In this document: positions 40,035-46,720 of the stretch, in pieces | How the letters are laid out: each line of letters begins with the position of its first letter | Numbering within the stretch: the stretch's first letter is position 1 | NCBI RefSeq assembly: GCF_002067135.1 | Contig: NZ_CP020105.1 | Span: 4,588,001 to 4,652,000 of the forward strand | From: Spirosoma rigui | GTDB taxonomy: Bacteria; Bacteroidota; Bacteroidia; Cytophagales; Spirosomataceae | Direction: 5' to 3' | Length of the DNA stretch: 64,000 nucleotides | Translations under genes and position numbers: made by a program | Notes under the pieces: generated by a model | Database searches by the model: none | What the model was told of the DNA's origin: nothing | Seen by the model: only the letters and a program-made list of their open reading frames with translations

Positions 40035-41042
40035 TCAGGCTTTACCTCCGTTCATGGCCATTTGCAGCGCCAGCACAATGCTGCGGTTGCCGAGTTCCAC
40101 CTTGAACTTATTATGTTCCAGCGGCTTTGCCGCGGCCATTTCGGCGTCGGCGGCTCGTTTGAAATTCTCCTCGGTGGCTTCCTTTCCCGCCAGAAACTGC
40201 TCGGCTTTCAGCGCCCGCCAGGGCTTGTGCGCTACGCCCCCCATGGCAATACGGGCCTGCACGATCTTGCTACCTGCCATTTCCAGTCCGGCCGCTACCG
40301 AAAGCAGCGCAAAGGCGTAGGAAGCCCGGTCGCGCACTTTGAGGTAGTACGACCTGTCGGCAAACTTGTTCGGTGGCAGGTCAATGGCCGTGATCAGTTC
40401 GCCATGCGCGAGGGTTGTGTCCTGCTCGGGTTTGTCGCCGGGAAGCCGGTGAAAATCGGCGAAGGCAATGCTCCGTTCCTGGCCGCTGGCATTCCGGACC
40501 CGCACTACGGCATCCAGGGCCGCCAGCGCAATGGCCATATCAGACGGGTATACTGCCACGCACGACTCGGACCAGCCGAAGATGGCGTGCAGCCGGTTAA
40601 CGCCCTCCCGTGCTCCGCAGCCACTGCCCGGCTCGCGCTTGTTGCAGGGCATGGATACCTCGTAGAAGTACGGACAGCGGGTACGCTGCAGCAGGTTGCC
40701 ACCATTGGTAGCCATATTCCGAATCTGCCCCGATGCACCCGCCAGGATAGCCTGCGTCAGAAGCGGGTAGTTCTGGCGGATCATCGGGTTGTTGGCAGCC
40801 TCGGTGTTTTTGCCCAGACCACCAATGGACATGCCGCCTTTGGCAGCACCGGCAGCAATAGGTTTGATCTCCGTCAGGTTCAGGCCTGAAATATCAACAA
40901 GAGCCGACGGGCGCTCCACATCTTCCTTCATCAGGTCGATCAGGTTGGTGCCCCCGGCCAGAAATTTTGCCGTTGGATTTGCGGTCAGTGCGGTTGTTGC
41001 CGACGATGGGTCGGTGGCCCGGGTATAGGTAAAGGGTCTCAT
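40035..41042 (-). CDS. paoB: Aldehyde oxidoreductase FAD subunit (PaoB-like)
   Basis: 335 aa of the FAD-binding subunit family of molybdenum hydroxylases. FAD-binding motif FLAGGTNLIDLM (about 27-38). A cysteine cluster C123, C133, C142 and C161 fits the extra [4Fe-4S] cluster found in E. coli PaoB, which distinguishes this group from xanthine dehydrogenase. It passes electrons between Moco/FeS and the acceptor. Encoded 14 nt after the PaoA-like gene and 19 nt before the PaoC-like gene, so in one operon. Confidence 0.88.
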   Translation of the reverse strand: MRPFTYTRATDPSSATTALTANPTAKFLAGGTNLIDLMKEDVERPSALVDISGLNLTEIKPIAAGAAKGGMSIGGLGKNTEAANNPMIRQNYPLLTQAILAGASGQIRNMATNGGNLLQRTRCPYFYEVSMPCNKREPGSGCGAREGVNRLHAIFGWSESCVAVYPSDMAIALAALDAVVRVRNASGQERSIAFADFHRLPGDKPEQDTTLAHGELITAIDLPPNKFADRSYYLKVRDRASYAFALLSVAAGLEMAGSKIVQARIAMGGVAHKPWRALKAEQFLAGKEATEENFKRAADAEMAAAKPLEHNKFKVELGNRSIVLALQMAMNGGKA

Positions 41043-41056
41043 GGACTGGTGAATGA

Positions 41057-41860
41057 TTAGGCTGAAAACCGAAACGTCTGCTCAACGGGCTTTCCGCTGT
41101 GGACCTCCTGAATGGCGGCAACAATATTGGGATAGGCCCCGCAACGGCAGAGATTACCCGACATCCGCTCCCGAATTTCTTCGGTCGACAGCTGGACCGG
41201 TGCCGTTTTTTGGCGTACGTTCCCGGTCACGTAGCTGGCATCCCCTCGTTTGGCTTCGTCCAGCAGCGCCACCGCCGAGCATATCTGGCCGGGTGTGCAG
41301 AAGCCGCACTGAAAGCCATCGTGCTTCAGAAACGCTTCCTGCATCGGATGCAGGCGAACCGTCGAACCGGCATCCCCCCTGGCGAGCCCCTCGATGGTCT
41401 GTACCGTTTTCCCGTTGCAGCTGGCGGCCAGCGTCAGGCACGACAGCACCCGCTGCCCGTCGACGATGACCGTACAGGCTCCGCACTGGCCATGGTCACA
41501 GCCTTTTTTCGAGCCGGTCAGGTCCAGCCGTTCCCGGAGTGTATCCAGTAAGGTCATCCGCGAATCAACCGTCAGTTTGCGGGCGGTGCCGTTCACCTTC
41601 AGCGCTACGTTAACGCCGTTCTCGATCGTTGCCGATGCTACATCAGCTGCCGCCGGTACGCTGATCGGTTTGGTAAACAGCTGCTCGGCCACGGCCGACT
41701 GGGCCGCTAGTATCCCCCCGCCCGCCAGGGTCACCAGCTTGAGGAAGTGACGCCGGTTCACGCCGGTATCCAGAATCTCGTCCAGATCTTCCGGCATCAG
41801 ATCCTTGAATAGTTTTTTCTCGTCGTCCGACAGGTCGGGTGTTTCGTTCTCGTCCATCAT
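41057..41860 (-). CDS. paoA: Aldehyde oxidoreductase 2Fe-2S subunit with Tat leader (PaoA-like)
   Basis: 267 aa. The twin-arginine motif NRRHFLK (R36-R37) followed by a hydrophobic stretch is a Tat leader, placed after an acidic 33-aa N-terminal extension. The plant-type [2Fe-2S] ligands are C121, C126, C129 and C141; the second cluster uses C185, C188, C238 and C240. Tat export would carry the folded, Moco-loaded complex across the inner membrane. It heads the paoABC-like operon. A second ATG one codon later is possible as start. Confidence 0.9.
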   Translation of the reverse strand: MMDENETPDLSDDEKKLFKDLMPEDLDEILDTGVNRRHFLKLVTLAGGGILAAQSAVAEQLFTKPISVPAAADVASATIENGVNVALKVNGTARKLTVDSRMTLLDTLRERLDLTGSKKGCDHGQCGACTVIVDGQRVLSCLTLAASCNGKTVQTIEGLARGDAGSTVRLHPMQEAFLKHDGFQCGFCTPGQICSAVALLDEAKRGDASYVTGNVRQKTAPVQLSTEEIRERMSGNLCRCGAYPNIVAAIQEVHSGKPVEQTFRFSA

Positions 41861-42079
41861 ACAGCTAGTTGTCGTCCTAAGGGAAGTTTCGTTTTTCCGC
41901 CCGAAAGCATTAGTTTCGGGGGCCAGCGTCCTTAAAAAGTAACCGTTGTTTACCCGCTATTGTTATGAAGGCCGCCCGCGTAGTGGCAGCTGCTGTGCGG
42001 GCCTGGCCGGGGGTGACTTCCGGATTCCGCGCAGTGAGGCAGTGTCCTTTTTTCAGCGTTCTTTAAAACACAGCGTACG

Positions 42080-42382
42080 ATGCTGTATTTCACCCAGCTT
42101 GTTTTTGTTAAGAACGGCCAGGAAGCCGTTTTTCATGCCTTCGAAGAGCAGGTGTTGCCTCTCCTTGCGCGACACAACGGCACGTTGCTGTACCGGGTAC
42201 GTCCCCCCTCGGTTTCCGTGCTGGCGTCGGCGATTGGGCATCCCTACGAAGTCCATCTGGTCAGTTTTCCCGCCCGGGCCAATTTCGAGGCTTATCGGGA
42301 CGATCCGGAGCGGACCCGGCACATGGCGCTGAAAGATGAATCGGTTGAGCGAATTATGCTTATTGAAGGCAGCCTGCTCTAG
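42080..42382 (+). CDS. Small DUF1330-like dimeric alpha-beta barrel protein
   Basis: 100 aa. MLYFTQLVFVKNGQEAVFHAFEEQVLPLLARHNGTLLYR fits the start of a ferredoxin-like alpha-beta barrel (ABM or DUF1330 type): a strand, a helix over AFEEQVLPLL, then HGTLLYR. The C-terminal half has VHLVSFPARANFEAYRDD. Such proteins often form dimers and some are oxygenases or detoxification helpers, but there is no specific residue here that sets a reaction. Monocistronic, cytoplasmic. Confidence 0.78.
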   Translation: MLYFTQLVFVKNGQEAVFHAFEEQVLPLLARHNGTLLYRVRPPSVSVLASAIGHPYEVHLVSFPARANFEAYRDDPERTRHMALKDESVERIMLIEGSLL

Positions 42383-42760
42383 AACTCTTTGCGGGTGCCG
42401 GTCGCGTGCACCATCGGCGCAGCTAGTGGGCAACCAGCCGTGGGCGACCAGCCGTGGGTCTACTGATACACAGTTGGGTAAAATAATCCCGACCCTTCCC
42501 ACAAACCAATAGTATACCTCCAGCCAATGTGCTCATTATCAGATTACTGACAGACAAGGATCAGTTTGGCACTGCTTTAGCTATACATACTGTGAACAGA
42601 TTCTACTCTTCGTTTAGCGCTGCTCTCTGTAGCAGACCAACCACAGACCGATTCTCGTTTCACTCAACGTTAAGATAAACTGAAAAATTTTGAAAGCCCG
42701 GTATTGAACCGGGCTTTCGCTTTTACCGGCTAGGCTGCTGTGTTTCTTAGGCCATAGCGA
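42383..42760. other. Intergenic region
   Basis: 378 nt between the small DUF1330-like gene and the convergent NUDIX regulator. It holds the intrinsic terminator at 42681-42718. Two near copies of a 13-nt ACCAGCCGTGGGC sequence occur at about 42433-42462. Otherwise AT-rich with no gene. Confidence 0.45.
42681..42718 (-). terminator. Intrinsic terminator of the NUDIX regulator gene
   Basis: An 11-bp perfect stem GAAAGCCCGGT with its mate (42692-42702 and 42708-42718; 5-nt loop). On the minus strand it is followed by AAAATTTTT (42683-42691). It lies 43 nt beyond the stop codon. Confidence 0.75.
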
Positions 42761-43534
42761 TTAGTAAGTGTGCACAATGCCGTGCTTCAGGGCATCCTCG
42801 TAGGCTTCTTTTTCAAACTGGTAGAGGTAAGGGGAGCGGTGAGGACCAATAGCCCGCTGTTCGTCCAGCTTTCTAATCAGTCCCAGCGCAACAAGTTTTT
42901 TGGCGAAGTTGCGCTGATCCAGCTCTTTCCCCAAAATCGCTTCGTATAGCCGGTGAATTTCGGGGAGCGTAAATTTATCAGGGAGCAGATTATAGCCAAT
43001 TGGCTGGTGATAGATCTGGTGCCGGAGCGTTACCAGGGCTTTTTCTACCACTTCGTTCTGATCGAATAACAGCGCCGGAATGTCGTTTACATCACACCAC
43101 TGGTGGTCATTGGTAAAGAAATCACTCCTCACCGCAACCTTTGAGTAATCGACCAGAGCAAAGTAGCCAATCGACAGCGTTCGCTCAAACAGCCAGCTGT
43201 CCTCAACGGTGAACCCGTAGTTTTCGAATAACGTCTGGGTGTCCCGCTCTTTCAGCCGGTACGGTGAGTCGCCAAACGTATGAAACTGCTGCAAAAAAAT
43301 GGACGCCAGTCCCGTACGATCCTGTAAGATGCGCTGAGCAGCATCGCTCAGCGGCTCTCTTCGCTTTATGAACCCGCCGGGTAGCCCCCACCCGTTGTAA
43401 CCAACCCATTTGAGCAGCAGAATCTTCAGCTGCTGATCGTGGTACCCAAAAATGACTGTATCAATGGTCAGGTGAGGCAGGTATTGCTCGTGCCCGTTCC
43501 TGACAAAATCGTCTATTTCTTCCTGCGAATTCAT
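42761..43534 (-). CDS. NUDIX-domain transcriptional regulator (NrtR/AraR-like)
   Basis: 257 aa. The N-terminal NUDIX domain (about 22-150) is followed by a winged-helix DNA-binding domain (about 165-245: FTLPEIHRLYEAILGKELDQRNFAKKLVALGLI, split), the layout of NrtR and of AraR in Bacteroidota. The NUDIX box (about 54-76) keeps G, E60 and the first R but reads RILQDRTGL where REUXEEXGU is required, so the metal-binding glutamates are replaced and hydrolysis is unlikely; the domain probably binds an effector. Two dyads sit just upstream of its own start (43560-43572 and 43600-43612). The regulated pathway is not evident: no sugar or NAD genes are near. Confidence 0.88.
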   Translation of the reverse strand: MNSQEEIDDFVRNGHEQYLPHLTIDTVIFGYHDQQLKILLLKWVGYNGWGLPGGFIKRREPLSDAAQRILQDRTGLASIFLQQFHTFGDSPYRLKERDTQTLFENYGFTVEDSWLFERTLSIGYFALVDYSKVAVRSDFFTNDHQWCDVNDIPALLFDQNEVVEKALVTLRHQIYHQPIGYNLLPDKFTLPEIHRLYEAILGKELDQRNFAKKLVALGLIRKLDEQRAIGPHRSPYLYQFEKEAYEDALKHGIVHTY

Positions 43535-43559
43535 ACCTCAAAGGTAAAAATATTTAATC

Positions 43560-43572
43560 CGTAAATTTTACG
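43560..43572 (-). promoter_or_regulatory. Operator-like dyad CGTAAA-T-TTTACG, copy 1
   Basis: Perfect 6-1-6 inverted repeat 26-38 nt before the start codon of the NUDIX regulator gene on the minus strand. A second copy differing at one base lies 40 bp further upstream, roughly four helical turns. This suggests autoregulation by the encoded protein; inferred. Confidence 0.6.
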
Positions 43573-43599
43573 CTTTGAAAAAAGGCCGTACCTTTATTC

Positions 43600-43612
43600 C
43601 GTAAATATTACG
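43600..43612 (-). promoter_or_regulatory. Operator-like dyad CGTAAATATTACG, copy 2
   Basis: 12 of 13 bases match the copy at 43560-43572, and both lie in the same orientation. The two sites frame the region where the regulator's promoter must be. Confidence 0.6.
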
Positions 43613-43830
43613 TTATTGTCATTAAGCTAATTTTTTCAACGAATAATCTACTCGGCAATGCTGCCTGTTTCGATCTGTAAGACTAGGTTAGCGGTCAGTA
43701 CCCGACGGATTACGGCTGACGGTCTCCAGCCGGGGCGGACCAGAAGTCTTTTGCTCAACGGTATCCGGTAACAGCAACGCGCATACCCGTAATCTCAATT
43801 GTATACATTCACGTTTAACCAATGCTAACA

Positions 43831-44211
43831 ATGAAAAAAGTAAGTCTGTTTCTGTTCGTTTTCCTGCTGGGCGTTTGCGTAAAAGGGTATTCTCAGGCCG
43901 CCCCCGCTACCGACTTTTTTGTCGGCAAATGGGAAATTACGATCATGGGTACGCCCGAAGGTGATGCCAAAATGGTTACCGAATTAGTCCGCAAGGATGG
44001 TAAACTGACGGGTGAGATGAAAGACCCGACGGGCAAGCGAACGGAGACCACGCCCATTACCAAAGTAGAAGAGGGAGCGGGTAAAATAACCATCTACATT
44101 GACACGGCGCAGGCGGGCGAAATTCCCATTGAACTCGCTAAAGTAGACGACGATCACCTCAAAGGTCAGTTGATGAATATGTTTGACACCACCGCGCTAC
44201 GCGTCAAGTAA
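43831..44211 (+). CDS. Small secreted hypothetical protein
   Basis: 126 aa from the ATG giving MKKVSLFLF; an ATG three codons upstream is also possible. The signal peptide ends near residue 20 (GYSQ). The mature part is a lipocalin-like or fatty-acid-binding-like beta layout: FFVGKWEITIMGTPEGDAKM, LVRKDGKLTGEMKDPTGKR, then alternating short strands with KVDDDHLKGQL. Similar 'FVGKWEITI...' proteins occur in many Bacteroidota without a named role. Monocistronic with a very strong terminator. Confidence 0.75.
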   Translation: MKKVSLFLFVFLLGVCVKGYSQAAPATDFFVGKWEITIMGTPEGDAKMVTELVRKDGKLTGEMKDPTGKRTETTPITKVEEGAGKITIYIDTAQAGEIPIELAKVDDDHLKGQLMNMFDTTALRVK

Positions 44212-44235
44212 CAACCAACACGTAATACGGATCGT

Positions 44236-44277
44236 CAATGCAAGGGGGCGGCTGAATTCAGCCGCCCCCTTGCATTG
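44236..44277 (+). terminator. 42-bp perfect palindrome at gene end
   Basis: Arms 44236-44256 and 44257-44277 are perfect mates over 21 bp with no spacer (core GCTGAATTCAGC). In RNA it would form a near full-length hairpin, with a 4-nt loop at the minimum. It starts 25 nt after the stop codon and is followed by a T-rich stretch (TCTTTATTTATTTC, 44282-44295), as for an intrinsic terminator. Confidence 0.75.
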
Positions 44278-44445
44278 CCTGTCTTTATTTATTTCGATTG
44301 TCATTACGTGGCCCGGTGGCCCGGGAGTTGGGAAACGGGTGCCGTACTACCGCGCAGGACAAGTACCGGGCATCGCTCCGTTCCGGACCATCGAAGCCGC
44401 CGGTACCTCTTCATACCAAGCTCACCGTAAACGCCTTTCGGCCTG

Positions 44446-45348
44446 CTATTTTGCCATGGTCAGTTCCTCGTAGGCCGCCTGCAGGCTTCGGCCGATGCCA
44501 TCCCCCTGCCATTCCGTTACGCCCGGTATGGCCGTTGCTTTCAGGATATCGTCTTTCGATTTACCCGCTTTTATTTCCTGACCCACGAAGACGAGTAACT
44601 TCTCCAGGTAATCCCGGAAGGCGCTGATATCCGCTTTATTACCCGTTATCTTCTCGGGATCGAAGGCATGGCCAAAGACAAAAATAGTCTTCGCGTCAAA
44701 GGTCGTCAGCGTTTTATCCAGTACGGTTATCCAGTTTTTGATACTGGCCCCGGCACTCCGGTCAATGAACGGGTACCGCCGGTTCGACATCAGGTCGCCC
44801 ATGTGCAGGACGTTGGCATTTTCGAAATGAATCAGCCCATCTCCGTTGGTATGACCCGGCCCGAAATAATACGCCCGTATTCGCTCACTGCCCACGTTCT
44901 GTTTCCAGCCCTCGCCAAAGGTTGTGTCGGGGTAGAGTTGCTTATCGTCCGTGTTGGCTTTTTCGGCGACGGCTTTCTGGTTTTTCAGCGAGTTCTCGTG
45001 CGCCACCACCTGCCCCACCCTGCCTTTAAACGCGATGTTGCCCGCCGTATGATCGCCGTGGTGGTGCGTATTGATCAACAGGCGAAAGGGGATATCCTGC
45101 GTTTTTTTCAGGGCATCGATCAGGTGCTGCGCCTGCTCCGGAAACTCGGCATCCACGACGACCCAGCCTTCGCGGGTTCGGAGGTAGGCAATGGTTCCTC
45201 CCCTTTCGGTAAACACCCCGACGGTGTCCCGGATCATCTTCATTTTGTAAGGCTCGTCGGTCACCAGCCGGGCAACGAGCGAATGATTGATCAACGTTGT
45301 GCCAGCCAGGGCCAGGGCGGTGTTCTGGACAAAAAGTCTGCGGTTCAT
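44446..45348 (-). CDS. Metallo-beta-lactamase-fold hydrolase with Tat-like leader
   Basis: 300 aa. N-terminal MNRRLFVQNTALALAG is a twin-arginine-type export signal, then an MBL domain. Zinc ligands are visible: HHHGDH at 95-100 (H95, H97, D99, H100), H166 in GPGHTNGD, D185 in HMGDLMSN and H227 in VFGHAFD. The full binuclear set points to an active hydrolase. Glyoxalase II-, lactonase- and beta-lactamase-type activities share this layout, and the substrate cannot be told. It is exported to the periplasm. Monocistronic; about 160 nt separate its start from the UbiA-like gene's stop. Confidence 0.87.
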   Translation of the reverse strand: MNRRLFVQNTALALAGTTLINHSLVARLVTDEPYKMKMIRDTVGVFTERGGTIAYLRTREGWVVVDAEFPEQAQHLIDALKKTQDIPFRLLINTHHHGDHTAGNIAFKGRVGQVVAHENSLKNQKAVAEKANTDDKQLYPDTTFGEGWKQNVGSERIRAYYFGPGHTNGDGLIHFENANVLHMGDLMSNRRYPFIDRSAGASIKNWITVLDKTLTTFDAKTIFVFGHAFDPEKITGNKADISAFRDYLEKLLVFVGQEIKAGKSKDDILKATAIPGVTEWQGDGIGRSLQAAYEELTMAK

Positions 45349-45507
45349 AGCGGTAGCGATCGATACTAACGGTTAGGGTCAGGCAACAGGATTCGTTTCC
45401 TGCGTTCTGCACCCAATATCTCACGTCTTCGAGACAAACGAAAATAAACCAGCCCGAATGCCTGCTTACCCGCGTTGGATCACCCATTCCGTGTTCCGAA
45501 CGCCGGG

Positions 45508-46362
45508 CTAGCCCACCATCGCCAGCAGGATACCCGCAACGATCAGAATGCCGTCCAGGTATACGTAGTACCAGTAATCGGACTCCCAGCCGGCACTGGA
45601 CCGGATCGTACCCAGCAACAGCAGCATCGGAGCACTGATGCAGGCAACCGTACGGGCCGAAAAACCCTGCTGGTACAAAAATGGCAGCGTGACAAAGAAC
45701 CCGGCGGCCACTACGTACGCAAAGTGGAACACCTGCCGGGGCGTCAACCGCGAAACGATCGTCAGCCATTTCGACCCCCGGTCCTCGTCCCGGTCCCGGT
45801 AGTCGAACCAGAGACAGATGCTGAAAATCAGCAGAAACCGATTGACTACCCAACCCGCCATTGCCGGCTGCCAGGCGGGGGCTTCCATGATCAGCGGCAG
45901 CGCCGTAGTCGTATACGCCCAGACCAGCGCAAGGTAGGTCGTCTTCAGGATAGCAACGTGCCGTAAATACCGAAACGGATAGGCATCGATCTTGGGAGCC
46001 GTGTACAGAAACGTCATCACAACGATGGGCAGCAGGTATGGCACGTAGTGCTGCAGCCGGACGAGCAGCCCCAGCGCCAGCATACCGGCTGCGAGGGCTA
46101 TCCACAGCATGGCTCCCTTGTGCCGCTGGTTCCACCGGCTCCGTTCGCTAACCGATCCCGACGTATCGGTCAGGTACCAGTGGAACGAGTAGCTGGCCAG
46201 CGTGGAGCAGAAGATAAAAGGAAGGAACGAAGCCGGGAGGGCCAGCGAAAAAAGGTAGGCCGTGGTATGGCACATCACGGTAGCGCACAGCGCGATGAAT
46301 CCATTGCCAAAAATGGCAAACTCAAAGGCAGGGCGGAGAACCGAGTGCAGCACCCACTTCAT
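45508..46362 (-). CDS. UbiA-like polytopic membrane protein
   Basis: 284 aa from the ATG giving MKWVLHS (a GTG four codons upstream is open). Eight to nine hydrophobic helices and a segment LWFDYRDRDEDRGSKWLTI (about 194-212), whose D-Y-R-D-R-D-E-D is reminiscent of the second aspartate motif of UbiA-type prenyltransferases. The first aspartate motif (NxxxDxxxD) is less clear: WYLTDTSGS may replace it. It may transfer a prenyl group to an aromatic acceptor, or be an inactive relative. Not in an obvious operon. Confidence 0.65.
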   Translation of the reverse strand: MKWVLHSVLRPAFEFAIFGNGFIALCATVMCHTTAYLFSLALPASFLPFIFCSTLASYSFHWYLTDTSGSVSERSRWNQRHKGAMLWIALAAGMLALGLLVRLQHYVPYLLPIVVMTFLYTAPKIDAYPFRYLRHVAILKTTYLALVWAYTTTALPLIMEAPAWQPAMAGWVVNRFLLIFSICLWFDYRDRDEDRGSKWLTIVSRLTPRQVFHFAYVVAAGFFVTLPFLYQQGFSARTVACISAPMLLLLGTIRSSAGWESDYWYYVYLDGILIVAGILLAMVG

Positions 46363-46720
46363 GAAATCAGGCACCCGGACGCCGGGCCATTGGGCTGATT
46401 GATCGCTCCCTTCCTCCCGCCAGTACCGGGTTGGATCGGTTCGGGCCGGGGAGGACCACTTGCTGCGTTGTTCGTCATGACGTGTACGGGTATTATCTCA
46501 TTCTGCTTAACCGGCATCCTTTGCCTTTGTGTTCGGTTTACACCAAAATAAGTTGGCCCGGACCGGTTCATGATGCAACAGCCCGCACGAACAATACCGG
46601 CACGTACCCTTCGTGTCGGTCAAGTACCTGCCCAGGACCACTCAGGAACTTGTTAGCTGTGCCTACGTTTAAGTCAGCCATCCTCCTTAACTTGCATAAC
46701 ACCCACGTATTCATTCCTGC

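Noticed and set aside
42433..42462. Two direct copies of ACCAGCCGTGGGC
   Set aside because: Only two units, too short for a repeat array and with no link to a known element.
45026..46135. 369-codon minus-strand frame spanning the MBL and UbiA-like genes
   Set aside because: It is out of frame with both genes and covers coding sequence of each; the real frames have signal peptides, zinc ligands and TM helices.
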